Source of the DNA: Ornithinibacillus bavariensis
GTDB taxonomy: Bacteria > Bacillota > Bacilli > Bacillales > Amphibacillaceae
Direction: 5' to 3'
Length of the DNA stretch: 64,000 nt
Assembly (NCBI RefSeq): GCF_050433565.1
Contig: NZ_JBNPWZ010000007.1
Location: forward strand, 62,001 to 126,000
The notes beneath the pieces were generated by a model, which was not told the DNA's origin, ran no database searches, and saw only the letters and a list, made by a program, of their open reading frames with translations. Positions 53,623 through 63,575 of this stretch are shown one piece after another; the stretch's first letter is position 1, and each line of letters opens with the position of its first letter. The translations under genes were made by a program, and so were the position numbers.

Positions 53623-54537
53623 CTATTTCCTAAATAATTTTTCCACAAGGATTTGGGACTTCAACCCTTCCTGTCCATCGACAAGTGGTTTCATATCGTT
53701 TATGATACAGCCGATGAAATGTTCAACTGCTGCTTCAAATCCTTTCTGGTGCAGGATGGTTGCCCAAGAAGGTGCCGTTTGTATGGTATGTTTACCGTCC
53801 TCTAAGATGTCCATCACTTGTAGATTTTGAACCTGAATAATCCGTCCATTGGTAAGTAATCGTAATTGCTCCAAATCCACCCCAGCTTTTCGATGCATCG
53901 ATATAGTAAATGTTGCTCCATTCTTTCCTTCGAACACATGCTGTGCATATACCAAATGCTGTTCACGATTGATATCTAGCCTTTGATAGGCCAGTGTCAC
54001 CTCATCATCCTGAAACCATCGGATAAAATCAACTGCATGAATATAATCATCGAGCATAGTAAAACGGTAATCAACTGGACCAATCCCATTCTCTCGATGC
54101 TTTTCAAAGGAAAGAGCAGAAAGACTTCCCTTCCTTTCTTTTGCTTCTACATACATTGGTGCAAATCGCCGGTTAAATCCAACCATTAGCTTTCTACCGC
54201 TTTTATCACTCAATTCCACTAACCTTTCTGCTTCTTCTAGTGTCGCCGCTAGTGGCTTGTCTACATATACATCTTTCCCGTGCTGTAGAAGGGTAGAGAC
54301 CACCTCAAAATGCGACTCTGTTGAGCTATGTACAAACACTGCGTCACAAGCCTGAATCAGAGCTGACATAGTAGAAAAATCCTCAATTCGGTATTGCTGA
54401 CAAATTCTTTTTCGCTTTATCGAATTGGGTGAATATGCACCGACAAACTGCCAGCTTTTTTCGTTTGTTAAAATTGGTAAATATGCTTTTTGTGCTATCC
54501 CACCTAACCCTACCATGCCGATTCTTGGCCGATTCAT
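53623..54537 (-). CDS. Gfo/Idh/MocA-family oxidoreductase
   Basis: A 304-residue NAD(P)-dependent oxidoreductase. Rossmann RIGMVGLGGIAQKAYLP, EKP-type motif here as VDKPLAATLEEAERLV, and GFNRRFAPMY; substrate domain follows. ATG 54537 (GGGGAG, 8 bases) is preferred to GTG 54546. A second, distinct paralogue lies upstream on the same strand. Acts on sugar or inositol-like substrates; specificity unknown. Confidence 0.88.
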   Translation of the reverse strand: MNRPRIGMVGLGGIAQKAYLPILTNEKSWQFVGAYSPNSIKRKRICQQYRIEDFSTMSALIQACDAVFVHSSTESHFEVVSTLLQHGKDVYVDKPLAATLEEAERLVELSDKSGRKLMVGFNRRFAPMYVEAKERKGSLSALSFEKHRENGIGPVDYRFTMLDDYIHAVDFIRWFQDDEVTLAYQRLDINREQHLVYAQHVFEGKNGATFTISMHRKAGVDLEQLRLLTNGRIIQVQNLQVMDILEDGKHTIQTAPSWATILHQKGFEAAVEHFIGCIINDMKPLVDGQEGLKSQILVEKLFRK

Positions 54538-54748
54538 CCCAACCACTCCCCAAAGGATTAATTATATCGCTATATTCTTTCATGTGTATTTTAAAAGAGT
54601 ATAAGTACTTATATGTACATAGAAGCAGGAGGAACTATTTTTGCATGTGCAGTACACTAAATGCTGATTTAAATACCACAGCACTGGTTAGAATATCTAT
54701 TTAATACACGCTTGTCCTCCATCATAATAGGTTCACTATATCAATAAT

Positions 54749-55723
54749 TTACCTATCAGCCGCATAAATAATGCCACAATCTTTCCGTACCTTTTCCGTA
54801 ATTGCTAAGACTTGTTGGCTGATCTCTTTCAGCCGCTTGTATGTTAATTGATCATTGTTCTTAATCATATTGACAAAGCTTTCAACCTCATAATACATAT
54901 CGAGATGCTGGTGTTTTTCAGTTAAAATGTGCTCACCGGCAGGATCCATCCATGTAATCGTTGAAAGTGTACCAAGATCATCGATGACAAATGTTCCCTC
55001 TTCTCCTTGAATTTCTGATGGATTGTATGAGGTTGCTATTTTGGAACATAAGATGGTACAAATAAAATCTGAATATCGTAATACTAAAGTACCGCCACCG
55101 TCTACACCGGTTCGAATAATGGAAGGGTAATATGTCGCATCCACTGGCTCTCCAAATAAGGCAACAGCAAGCGCGAGTGGATAAACACCCAAATCAACTA
55201 AAGCCCCACCAGAGTAATTTAACGAGAATATATTTGGTTCCTCTCCTTTTCGAACATTATCGTATCGAGAAGAATACTTCGAATAGTTCAGGACTGAACC
55301 TCGCAATTTCCCTGCCTTTTCTAGGTTTTCCCGTAGTACTTTGAAACCTGGCATATGTATATTCCGCATAGCTTCTATTAAGAAAACACCATTCTCCTCT
55401 GCAGCTGCAAACGCTTGATCCAACTCTTTACGGTTTGAGAAAATGGGTTTCTCACAAATGACATGCTTTTTATGTCGTAAACATAGCATTGCCTGTTCGA
55501 AATGCAAGGAATTTGGAGAAGCTATATACACACAATCAATATCACTTTTTACAAATTCTTCAAGACTAGTAAAGTACTCCTTAGCACCGTGACGCTCCGC
55601 AAAATCCTTAGCCTTCACGCCTGTCCGGGAATATACGGATTGTAGCGTTAATTCTCCATGTTCCTTTGCAGACTCTATAAAAGCACTCGTAATCCAATTT
55701 GTTCCTATTGTTCCTAGCTTCAT
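54749..55723 (-). CDS. Gfo/Idh/MocA-family oxidoreductase, second paralogue
   Basis: A 324-residue protein: LGTIGTNWITSAFIESAKE Rossmann start, VYIASPNSLHFEQAMLCLRHK and ICEKPIFSNRKELDQAF (catalytic Lys of EKP), then the C-terminal (GALVDLGVYPLALAVALFGE) typical of the dehydrogenase group. Start ATG 55723 with a weak site (AGAAAGTAGGG). Same strand as the other paralogue with 211 bp between; the two differ in detail and may use different substrates. Confidence 0.88.
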   Translation of the reverse strand: MKLGTIGTNWITSAFIESAKEHGELTLQSVYSRTGVKAKDFAERHGAKEYFTSLEEFVKSDIDCVYIASPNSLHFEQAMLCLRHKKHVICEKPIFSNRKELDQAFAAAEENGVFLIEAMRNIHMPGFKVLRENLEKAGKLRGSVLNYSKYSSRYDNVRKGEEPNIFSLNYSGGALVDLGVYPLALAVALFGEPVDATYYPSIIRTGVDGGGTLVLRYSDFICTILCSKIATSYNPSEIQGEEGTFVIDDLGTLSTITWMDPAGEHILTEKHQHLDMYYEVESFVNMIKNNDQLTYKRLKEISQQVLAITEKVRKDCGIIYAADR

Positions 55724-55827
55724 ATAAACCCTACTTTCTTATGGGAAATTTAGTGTATCATCTCTGTATCTCTGATTCTACCTCACTTCTCCATTTAAGA
55801 AAACCTCACATGTTCAGCAATAGAAAT

Positions 55828-55853
55828 AGACGCCCCAAAATGGATGAGCGCCT
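55828..55853 (-). terminator. Weak terminator after GerPA-like gene
   Basis: AGGCGC / GCGTCT stem (one G-U pair) followed by ATTTCTATT on the minus strand. Confidence 0.35.
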
Positions 55854-55863
55854 ATACTTAGAT

Positions 55864-56082
55864 TTACAGTATACTATTTTTTTGTGAATTCGAATCAATT
55901 AAATCAGGGTCATATACACTAGTCATCGGAATATTAAATGTTGTTAGATCCCCATTTTCTTCTCCAAAGCCCTGATTTCGTTTTGTTGATAAAAAGCATC
56001 CCGCCTGCTGTACAGGACCAAAGCTAAGGGTGGCTGCTCGGTCCATAACATTAACCTTAAACCCAAGAATATTTACTACCAT
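55864..56082 (-). CDS. GerPA/GerPF-like spore protein
   Basis: A 72-residue small protein, MVVNILGFKVNVMDRAATLS followed by FGPVQQ, and ending VYDPDLIDSNSQKNSIL. The NxLGxKVN...FGP start and DPD(L/V)xDxN ending resemble GerPA/GerPF spore-coat germination proteins. The frame extends to 56217, but that extension looks non-coding; no strong ribosome site is seen for either start, so the start is uncertain. Likely expressed in the mother cell. Confidence 0.52.
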   Translation of the reverse strand: MVVNILGFKVNVMDRAATLSFGPVQQAGCFLSTKRNQGFGEENGDLTTFNIPMTSVYDPDLIDSNSQKNSIL

Positions 56083-56236
56083 TGGTGCAAAGTTCACCCA
56101 ACATTCACGAAAGTCTTTTTCACTTTTGACATCATTTTCATAATTTAGTTTAATACATGTATTATCTAAGGTAGAATATATCACATAATCACAAAATACT
56201 TTTTGAAAAATAATCATAACTAGAGAGGTTTTTAGT

Positions 56237-56554
56237 ATGAAGAAATTGGCTATTGTATCGTCTTTATTATTATTATTATCGCTAGGTGTAATTGGCTACT
56301 TTTACTATCAAGATTATAAAACAGGTGCAATTGAAGAGCGTGAAGAATTATTAGTAGCAACCACAAATGATTTATTTCATAACAGAGGAATTTATTTAGA
56401 TGAAATCGAGAGCATTAAAGCCTATAAAGGGACTACAGGAGTTTATCCTTTCAACTATTTCGTAGTCGTTGTTTTAAAGGATAATAGAGAATTTTACTAT
56501 GAATGGAAGGATAAAGAAAAAAGTAAAGTAAAATATAACGAATCCTTTAATTAA
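56237..56554 (+). CDS. Small secreted/membrane protein, DUF3139-like
   Basis: A 105-residue protein with an N-terminal membrane helix or signal (residues 3-24) and a small domain: EEREELLVATTNDLF, YPFNYFVVVVLKDNREFYYEW. This matches the pattern of DUF3139 proteins. ATG after AGAGAGG. Function unknown. Followed by a hairpin on the other strand's side. Confidence 0.72.
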   Translation: MKKLAIVSSLLLLLSLGVIGYFYYQDYKTGAIEEREELLVATTNDLFHNRGIYLDEIESIKAYKGTTGVYPFNYFVVVVLKDNREFYYEWKDKEKSKVKYNESFN

Positions 56555-56623
56555 ATAGAAGTAAGTAATAAATCTATTAAAGAGAAGCTTCCTTTTTACT
56601 ATAACTAGCCAGTTCATTAAATG

Positions 56624-56667
56624 AACAAAAAGCCCTCTGCATCCTGAAATTTAAGATGCAGTGGGCT
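56624..56667 (-). terminator. Terminator of aspartase gene
   Basis: AGCCC-T-CTGCATC (56631-56643) pairs with GATGCAG-T-GGGCT (56655-56667); minus strand continues with TTTTTG. Confidence 0.72.
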
Positions 56668-56837
56668 CAATTTAATAAAATCGCATAAATTTATCAAACT
56701 CCGAACAATGGAAGGCTTCACTTTTAGCCTGCTCCGAAGGCTCCATGAGAGTCTACGTCTTATTTCTAGAGCTAATTTCATTCATTGTTCGTTTACTACA
56801 ATAATTCTGTTAGTTATATCCCCAACTGTTCCCCATT

Positions 56838-58268
56838 TCACTTGTTGTTCAACAAACTAGCACCCGCTATTCCCGGATGTGTCATTTCATACGGATCAAG
56901 GATTAGATTTAGCTGTTCTTCTGATAAGACACCGTATCGTAAGCATAATTCACGGACTGGTTCTCCACTGGATATTGCCTCAGAAGCAATTTTCGCTGCA
57001 AGCTCATACCCAATATGTGGATTCACCGCCGTAATAACACCAACACTCTTTTCCACATACTCCTTTAAACGCTCTTCATTCGCTTTTATTCCTCGTAAAC
57101 AATGATCCGTGAATGTACGGAATGCATTGTTCATGATGCTAATGGATTGTAGCAAATTAAATACAAGTACAGGCTCCATCACATTGAGCTCAAGCTGACC
57201 AGCTTCAGACGCAAGGCCAATCGTATGGTCATTGCCAATAACCTGAAATGCTACCTGATTGATTAGCTCTGCCATAACTGGATTCACTTTTCCTGGCATA
57301 ATGGATGAACCAGGCTGTCTTGCAGGTAATGTGATTTCTCCTAAGCCCGTTCTTGGACCAGAGGCCATTAAACGGAGATCATTGGCGATTTTTGACATAT
57401 TCATCATACTAATCTTTAATGCTGCTGATACTTCTGTATAGGCATCTGTATTTTGTGTCGCATCGACAAGATTTTCTGTGCCAGTTACAGGTAACCCACT
57501 TATTTCGGATAAATACTTTAAGACATTCTCAATATAGCTAGGGTCCGCGTTTAAACCCGTACCTACAGCGGTTGCCCCCATGTTTAGTTCATACAAATGC
57601 TGACGTGATTGCTTAATCCGCTTAATATCACGTGAAATAACACGGCCATATGCATCAAACTCCTGCCCAAGGCGAATAGGAACCGCATCCTGAAGATGTG
57701 TACGACCCATTTTAATTACATCACTAAATTCATTTGCCTTCTGCTGGAAGACTAGCTGCATCTCTTCCATTGTAAGTGTTAGCTTCTCAATCATATTGAG
57801 TACAGCTATATGAATAGCAGTTGGAAATGCATCATTCGTTGATTGGGACATATTGACATGCGTATTCGGACTGCAAAACGTATAATTTCCTTTTTCCTTC
57901 CCTAAGAGCTCAATCGCACGGTTAGCAATTACCTCATTCACATTCATATTAATGGAAGTACCTGCTCCACCTTGGATAGGGTCAACAATAATCTGATCAT
58001 GCCATTTCCCTTCCATTAATTCACTTGCAGCTTGAACAATCGCTTCGCCAACATCGGAATGAAGGCGCTTACTTTCCATATTAGCAAGTGCTGCTGCTTT
58101 CTTCACAATTGCCATTGCTTTAATTAGTTCTTCATGAATTCGATACCCTGTTATCGGGAAGTTTTCAACGGCTCTTAAGGTTTGGATACCATAATAAGCA
58201 TCTGCTGGGACCTCTTTTTCCCCTAAAAAGTCCTTTTCGATACGTGTTTTTTCTATTGTGAGTGTCAT
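56838..58268 (-). CDS. aspA: Aspartate ammonia-lyase
   Basis: A 476-residue fumarase/aspartase superfamily enzyme. Mobile catalytic loop PGSSIMPGKVNPV, GRTHLQDAVPIRLGQEF and VNMSQSTNDAFPTA are seen. Aspartase rather than fumarase C is favoured by EKDFLGEKEVPADAYYGIQT and the QLELNVMEPV segment. Deaminates aspartate to fumarate. Start ATG 58268 with GGAGATAT. Single gene; ansA not adjacent. Confidence 0.93.
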   Translation of the reverse strand: MTLTIEKTRIEKDFLGEKEVPADAYYGIQTLRAVENFPITGYRIHEELIKAMAIVKKAAALANMESKRLHSDVGEAIVQAASELMEGKWHDQIIVDPIQGGAGTSINMNVNEVIANRAIELLGKEKGNYTFCSPNTHVNMSQSTNDAFPTAIHIAVLNMIEKLTLTMEEMQLVFQQKANEFSDVIKMGRTHLQDAVPIRLGQEFDAYGRVISRDIKRIKQSRQHLYELNMGATAVGTGLNADPSYIENVLKYLSEISGLPVTGTENLVDATQNTDAYTEVSAALKISMMNMSKIANDLRLMASGPRTGLGEITLPARQPGSSIMPGKVNPVMAELINQVAFQVIGNDHTIGLASEAGQLELNVMEPVLVFNLLQSISIMNNAFRTFTDHCLRGIKANEERLKEYVEKSVGVITAVNPHIGYELAAKIASEAISSGEPVRELCLRYGVLSEEQLNLILDPYEMTHPGIAGASLLNNK

Positions 58269-58455
58269 ATAATATCTCCTCTACATCCACCAATAATATA
58301 AGTCTATAAAAACAAAAATCATTGTCTACGAGGCTAATTATAGAACTTCATGAGGAAAAAGCAAGATAAAAATTTCAATTAACTTATTTTTCTAGTTTGT
58401 ATTCTTCTCGCCTACTTAAAATTAATAAAAAAGAGACAGACAAATGCTGTCCCTC

Positions 58456-59130
58456 CTATAAATACGGAATCAACCATATCCCCCATACTAGCGTGATTAA
58501 TGCTGCAAATATCATGGCTAAAGAAGAAAATGTTCCTTCCTGTTTTCCATATTCCATTGCCTTATTCGTACCGACACCGTGTGCACCCATTCCGAGTGCA
58601 AGTCCCTTGGCAATAGGTGTTTGAATAGACAGCCATCGAAGTACAGTTGGTCCTACAATACCACCAACAACTCCAGTAATGATTACAAAAACGGTCGTTA
58701 ATGTTGGTAGACCTCCTATCTCCTTCGACACCTCAATTGCTATTGGGGTTGTGATTGACCTTGGGAGAATCGAGATACTAAAGTCATAGCTAAGACGAAT
58801 AAGCTTGGACAAAACAAACGTAGAAAAGATAGCTACTAACGTTCCAGTTATGATACTAACTAATATGGTACCGATATTTTTTCGAACTACCGCTATATTT
58901 TTATAAATCGGTACGGCAAATGCAACAGTGGCTGGTCCTAGAAGATGTGACAGAACTTTCGAGTACTCCATATACTGGTCTGCTGTTACATGTGTCAAAG
59001 ATATCATCACAATCAATAAGATTGGAGAAAGTAATAATGGGTGAAAAAATGGGATGTTCCATTTTGAATATACTTTCTTGGAAAGAAGATAGATCAAATA
59101 AGTGGCTACTGTATACACGATTATCATCAT
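58456..59130 (-). CDS. lrgB: LrgB/CidB-family antiholin-associated membrane protein
   Basis: A 224-residue, about 6-7-helix protein. SILPRSITTPIAIEVSKEIGG and GLALGMGAHGVGTNKAMEYG are LrgB hallmarks. Works with LrgA/CidA in murein hydrolase control or pyruvate/byproduct export. Overlaps the upstream lrgA by 4 bases. The LysR gene upstream is probably its regulator. Confidence 0.93.
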   Translation of the reverse strand: MMIIVYTVATYLIYLLSKKVYSKWNIPFFHPLLLSPILLIVMISLTHVTADQYMEYSKVLSHLLGPATVAFAVPIYKNIAVVRKNIGTILVSIITGTLVAIFSTFVLSKLIRLSYDFSISILPRSITTPIAIEVSKEIGGLPTLTTVFVIITGVVGGIVGPTVLRWLSIQTPIAKGLALGMGAHGVGTNKAMEYGKQEGTFSSLAMIFAALITLVWGIWLIPYL

Positions 59131-59498
59131 GATGATCTTCTCCCTTTCCTAACTGCAATTTTATCTGCAGTTAATGCTGTTAAACCCATTACAATGATCG
59201 TACTTACTGTGATTAGCACTACTATTTCTAAGCCCTGCAGGCTGATTATTTGTTGATAATTTACAATACCGACAGCTGAAGGAATAAAGAACAATAATAG
59301 CTCCGCCATCAACCAGCCCGCTCCTTGTTCCACCCATTCTAGTTTTACAATATGGAAAAGTAGAGCCAAAAATAATAAAAGTAATCCATACATCGATGAC
59401 GGAATAGGTGATGGAATAATATGCTTTAACATAATTCCTAAAAACAAAAATACATGCAAAAATAATACCTGTATGATAATGACTCCTAGTTTTTTCAT
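59127..59498 (-). CDS. lrgA: LrgA/CidA holin-like protein
   Basis: A 123-residue, four-helix protein. IPSSMYGLLLLFLALLFHIVK and FFIPSAVGIVNY are LrgA/CidA motifs. ATG 59498 with AAGGAAG upstream. Encoded in one unit with lrgB (4-base overlap). Whether CidA-like or LrgA-like cannot be decided from sequence; the adjacent LysR regulator (not LytSR) favours a cid-type operon. Confidence 0.9.
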   Translation of the reverse strand: MKKLGVIIIQVLFLHVFLFLGIMLKHIIPSPIPSSMYGLLLLFLALLFHIVKLEWVEQGAGWLMAELLLFFIPSAVGIVNYQQIISLQGLEIVVLITVSTIIVMGLTALTADKIAVRKGRRSS

Positions 59499-59610
59499 GA
59501 TAAAACTTCCTTTGTGATAAATGCTTTATATTTCATTCACTAAGAGTCATATTACGCCGTTATTTGCCATTCGTAAAATACATATTTGGAATAGTTTTCA
59601 TTACTTTTAG

Positions 59611-60492
59611 TTATAGCCTGTCTTGAACAATAAAATCAATAAATGTTCTTCCAGCATGAGAAATATATCTTCCCTTTTTCGTAATAACAGCCAATCTCCA
59701 CATAATCGTGGGTTTTAAACTGACAATATTAATATCCTTCGCAAATAGACGATTACAGATGGACCTTGGCAATATGGACAACCCTAAATTCGCTGCAACC
59801 ATCTCAGACATCAAATCCCATTGAGAGCTCTTAAATAATATCTTTGGCTCAAAGCCTGCAGTAATATAAAAGTGGTTACGAATAATTTTATTCAATGCAA
59901 ATTCTTCATGATAAAAAATAAACTCTTCATCCTTTAGATCCTTTATGTATACCTCTTTACGATTCGCTAAAGGATGATTTTTAGGAACCAGCAGTAGCAT
60001 CTCTTCCTCCACAATAGGGTATACATTAAAGATAGCTTCATCTACCGGTAGCACGGCAACACCTAGCTCAAACTCTTCCTCCTCCACACTTTTTACGACC
60101 CTTGCTCCACCATACTCGGTAATATCTAGCTTAATATTCGGGTAAGCATGGTGAAACTGTGCCATAACCTTGGGAAAAAACAAGCTACCGATGAAAGGCG
60201 GTAAGCCAATATTAAGCTGTCCGACTAACAAATTTGTTAAATCACTCAAGGTTAGCTTCATTTCACCTACTAATCCTGTCATTTTACGAGCATACTCCAA
60301 TACTACATTCCCTGCATCTGTTATATGGCTAGTCTTATTTGTTCGGATAAGCAATGTTGTACCAAGCTCTTCCTCTAATGCCTTAATAGACTTACTCAAA
60401 GCCGGCTGAGAAATATGAAGCTGCTCTGCCGCTTTCGTAATACTTTTATATTTGGCCACTTCAATAAAATATGTTAATTGTCTTAGTTCCAA
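59611..60492 (-). CDS. LysR-family regulator, CidR-like
   Basis: A 293-residue LysR protein: MELRQLTYFIEVAKYKSIT, HISQPALSKSIKALEEELG recognition region, then the effector domain (VGQLNIGLPPFIGSLFFP). CidR activates cidABC in response to acetate in staphylococci; this gene precedes lrgA-lrgB on the same strand by 112 bp, so a similar role is likely. TTG 60492 start with GGGGG about 7 bases upstream. Confidence 0.85.
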   Translation of the reverse strand: MELRQLTYFIEVAKYKSITKAAEQLHISQPALSKSIKALEEELGTTLLIRTNKTSHITDAGNVVLEYARKMTGLVGEMKLTLSDLTNLLVGQLNIGLPPFIGSLFFPKVMAQFHHAYPNIKLDITEYGGARVVKSVEEEEFELGVAVLPVDEAIFNVYPIVEEEMLLLVPKNHPLANRKEVYIKDLKDEEFIFYHEEFALNKIIRNHFYITAGFEPKILFKSSQWDLMSEMVAANLGLSILPRSICNRLFAKDINIVSLKPTIMWRLAVITKKGRYISHAGRTFIDFIVQDRL

Positions 60493-60735
60493 AGCATAAC
60501 CCCCTCTGTAATTGCAAACAACATGTTACACGAAATATCGTTATTTAACATCTATTACAATTCATTATATTTCTTCCCCAAGTTAGTCTTATTCATCACA
60601 GCAAAGGATAGCCCATGTTAAAGACTTCAATGGAATGATGAGGTCGGAGCTTCTTTTTATCAAGTTGTATTAAAATACATCGATCGCCTTATCAGGAATT
60701 TGAAATGAATTATGGTAATAACAAACATAGGAAAA
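60493..60735. other. Intergenic region, nothing recognised
   Basis: Between the LysR gene and the lipoprotein terminator. AT-rich; no gene or strong structure. Confidence 0.4.
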
Positions 60736-60737
60736 CA

Positions 60738-60778
60738 AATTAAAAGGCAAGAGCGCGAAATAATACCGCACACTTGCC
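60738..60778 (-). terminator. Terminator of DUF5068 lipoprotein gene
   Basis: GGCAAG / CTTGCC with inner GCG/CGC pairs, followed on the minus strand by TTTTAATTT. Confidence 0.68.
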
Positions 60779-60945
60779 CAACTAACTTTCACTAAAAAAA
60801 TCTATCTAATTCTTTAGGATTACCTTAAAATCCTAGCGACTATGCAACGTGTTAATCGTGTTGTATTTAGATTTAAATTTATAGAGAGTTATTTCACATT
60901 TTCTCTCATTATCTAAACTACGTAATCTTCCTATTAATATAACTA

Positions 60946-62202
60946 TTATTTGATCTCAAAATTAACTCTTTTTCCTTTAGAAATATCTGTTGCATCCTGG
61001 TTCCTAATTGGACCAATTTCTAGCTCGAAAGGTTTATCCTTCCAAATTTTCTCATACTGTTCTTTGTCCAGTGTATAGATTTGTAGATACTCGCCAGATT
61101 TACCAGCATCAATTAGGTCATCATAACTGTAATTAAGCAGCATGCCTTGATCAAACATATATTGCAAACCATCATTAACAGTCAGCTTTGAAGTCATGGA
61201 TGATAAGCCAATAGCGTCAGAGCCTTTATTATCTAGTGTGAATTTTACTGTCAGTAATACAATTCCATTTTTAAAATCAACAAAACGAGGTGCCTCTACT
61301 TCATTTGGTGTAAACTCTGTAAACTGATAGCCATCTAAAGTGACTGTAACATCGCCTAACTTTTCACTCTTTCCAATATTAGACTTTTCCTTCAGCATTT
61401 TCTTTACGCCCATGTCATCCGTTGTTACTCTGTCCTTATAAAAAGCTTCATTCGCAGTAACTTTCTCTGCACCAGCAGCATTTAAGCTTAGTGTAAATTG
61501 ACCAACCTTACCGATTGGATTACCAAAGTCACCCTTTACAGCTTCAGCAGCTGGAACCTCTACTGCTACAGTAGATACATCTAAAGCTTTATCGAAATGC
61601 GTTTCACCAAATGGGTATGTATAGTAACCTGTAACAGACTCACCTGCTTTTAATACGTAATCATCTGACGGTGGTAATTTCGAATCAAGCTGCTCTTCTT
61701 CCGGCAATAAATCTCTATAATTATTATATGCCTTATCAGCACCAGTAAATGATAGATAAAAAGCAGGCATATAATAAACATCCTTATCCAATTCATTTGT
61801 TACTGTATATTTAGCAATGATGACGGCACCATTTGTCTCATCATTAAAAGGAATGCTGAAATCATCATGAAAATCATTAAGTTCAACTACTGTATATTCA
61901 TCTAATGAAACAGAAACACCATCCATTTCATGAACCTGTGATTCTTTGTTCTCATAGAGAACCTTTGCAGTTCCTTCTGTTTCTTTCTCCATATAAGCAA
62001 TTAACTCGGAGACATCACTAGCTTCACCTGCAGTGGTCTTAGTTTTATCCTTTTTTGGTTTTTCTTCTTTTGTCTCATCCTGTTTTTCTTCAGAGACACT
62101 TTCATTCTTATCTGTCTTTGTTTCTTTCTTGTCGCTCCCACAACCAGTAATAATGAATAATGTTAGCATCATTGTAGCAAGGAGCATCCATATTCTAGCC
62201 AA
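60946..62202 (-). CDS. Cell-surface lipoprotein, DUF5068-like
   Basis: A 418-residue lipoprotein. Signal MARIWMLLATMMLTLFIITG with lipobox ITGC (Cys 21). A Lys/Glu-rich linker (about 25-60) precedes two similar beta-rich domains (VSVSLDEYTVVELNDF...; VTVTLDGYQFTEFTPN...), the plan of DUF5068/Telomere-like surface lipoproteins. TTG 62202 is preferred (GGAGG about 10 bases upstream); the longer frame to 62322 would hide the signal peptide. Function unknown. Confidence 0.78.
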   Translation of the reverse strand: MARIWMLLATMMLTLFIITGCGSDKKETKTDKNESVSEEKQDETKEEKPKKDKTKTTAGEASDVSELIAYMEKETEGTAKVLYENKESQVHEMDGVSVSLDEYTVVELNDFHDDFSIPFNDETNGAVIIAKYTVTNELDKDVYYMPAFYLSFTGADKAYNNYRDLLPEEEQLDSKLPPSDDYVLKAGESVTGYYTYPFGETHFDKALDVSTVAVEVPAAEAVKGDFGNPIGKVGQFTLSLNAAGAEKVTANEAFYKDRVTTDDMGVKKMLKEKSNIGKSEKLGDVTVTLDGYQFTEFTPNEVEAPRFVDFKNGIVLLTVKFTLDNKGSDAIGLSSMTSKLTVNDGLQYMFDQGMLLNYSYDDLIDAGKSGEYLQIYTLDKEQYEKIWKDKPFELEIGPIRNQDATDISKGKRVNFEIK

Positions 62203-62541
62203 TATTTTCCAACCTCCATTTTCAACAAACTGATAACATTCTAACATATCAATCTTTTTAGTAATATAAGGAAAAAGTAGTGATTGATGAGAAAAAAGTT
62301 CTATTTCTAAGTCTATTGTCACGCGACTTTTGACTGATAATTGTAGCTAATTAACCCCAATTTATCTTTTTTCTTATTTTTTTTATGAAATTGATAGATT
62401 CCATTGACTGATGGCATCATTCTTATAAAGCGCACGAAAATCCTTATGAAAGAAAATAATTAATATTTTGAAATAATGGTATAATAGGGGAAATAATTGT
62501 GCGGTGACAAAGATTAGCATTAGTTAACGAGGTGAATAACA
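62203..62541. other. Divergent intergenic region
   Basis: 339 bases. Holds the extended -10 promoter at 62477-62485 for the plus-strand gene. Nothing else clear. Confidence 0.45.
62477..62485 (+). promoter_or_regulatory. Extended -10 promoter
   Basis: TGGTATAAT: TG-n-TATAAT, about 55 bases before the start of the BtrH-like gene. No good -35. Confidence 0.5.
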
Positions 62542-63534
62542 ATGGAAAAACAATGGAATCGAACAAACACATCAGCTGCAGCTGCGATTTATGGGGCAAT
62601 TACTTATGGGGAAAACAGTAATTTTTCCTTAGTTGATGTAATGGGGCTTACGGGTCATGCCTTTCGTATTAATATTGACTGTAAAGAGGTCAACGTAGCT
62701 GGACCTACCATGTTCCCAGGTGGTTATATTTTGCGTCGCAATTTATGCAATTTAGGATTTATCAGCTGCCTAGCGGATGCGGAAGCACCGGTCTCACCAG
62801 AAAATGTTACTCGAACCATTGCATTGATTCAGGATTCCATTGATCGTGGGTATCCAGCAATCGCTTTTGATTTGTTTGTCCCTGAATTTGGTTTGATTTA
62901 CGGGTATGACGACGAGAAGCAGGTATTCCACGGCAAGGATGCTGTTAACAATGGTACAATTCCGTATGAAAAATTTTCTAATGTCCATTCTGGGGTTCTA
63001 TTTGCAACTACAATCAGTGAACAGCTTCCTCACTCTAAATATGAACGATTACGAATGGCTCTCGATATGATTGTCGATCATACACTTGGTCGTGAGTGGA
63101 ATCATATTTTTAAGGATCAGTATAAGATGGGGCTAGAGGGATATGATGCATGGATGAACGTATTAAAACAGCGAAAAGCAGATCCATATGGGCAGGCCTA
63201 TAATATCCATGTTATTAGTGATGCACGTGAGTTTGCTGTGCAATTTCTAAAAGAACTTGAACAGACTTGGACGGCAGATAACATCGTTGAGAGGACGGTT
63301 CGCAAACTTGCTGGAGAAGCCGCTCAATGCTATCAAAAAACGGCAGCAGCACTTATTGAGATGCGTGACTTGTTTCCCTTCCCAGAGGGTGGAAATCCAC
63401 AAAATCCTGCTCACTCCGATAAAGCAATTGCTTTATTAACGACTGCCAAGCAAGGAGAAGAAGATGGAATCAAGTTACTCGAAAGATTACTTCATTTTAT
63501 GAAAGCCTATCATTCAGAAGTATGGATCCATTAA
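62542..63534 (+). CDS. BtrH-like protein, unknown function
   Basis: A 330-residue soluble protein. GLTGHAFRINIDCKEVNVAG and GYPAIAFDLFVPEFGLIYGYD resemble the BtrH N-terminal domain (cysteine-peptidase-like acyltransferase fold), followed by a helical C-terminal half (FLKELEQTWTADNIV, KLAGEAAQCYQKTAAAL). The expected catalytic Cys near the N-terminus is not evident (TSAAAAIYGAITYG), so activity is doubtful. ATG follows GAGGTGAATAACA. An ECF sigma gene starts 42 bases downstream, so both are likely one unit. Confidence 0.6.
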   Translation: MEKQWNRTNTSAAAAIYGAITYGENSNFSLVDVMGLTGHAFRINIDCKEVNVAGPTMFPGGYILRRNLCNLGFISCLADAEAPVSPENVTRTIALIQDSIDRGYPAIAFDLFVPEFGLIYGYDDEKQVFHGKDAVNNGTIPYEKFSNVHSGVLFATTISEQLPHSKYERLRMALDMIVDHTLGREWNHIFKDQYKMGLEGYDAWMNVLKQRKADPYGQAYNIHVISDAREFAVQFLKELEQTWTADNIVERTVRKLAGEAAQCYQKTAAALIEMRDLFPFPEGGNPQNPAHSDKAIALLTTAKQGEEDGIKLLERLLHFMKAYHSEVWIH

Positions 63535-63575
63535 GCATGCTATTCACTTGAGAAAAATACGAAGGGGTTAATCGT

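Noticed and set aside
54546..54749. Operon of both Gfo/Idh/MocA genes
   Set aside because: About 210 bp between them and no clear coupling; they are listed as separate genes, cotranscription left open.
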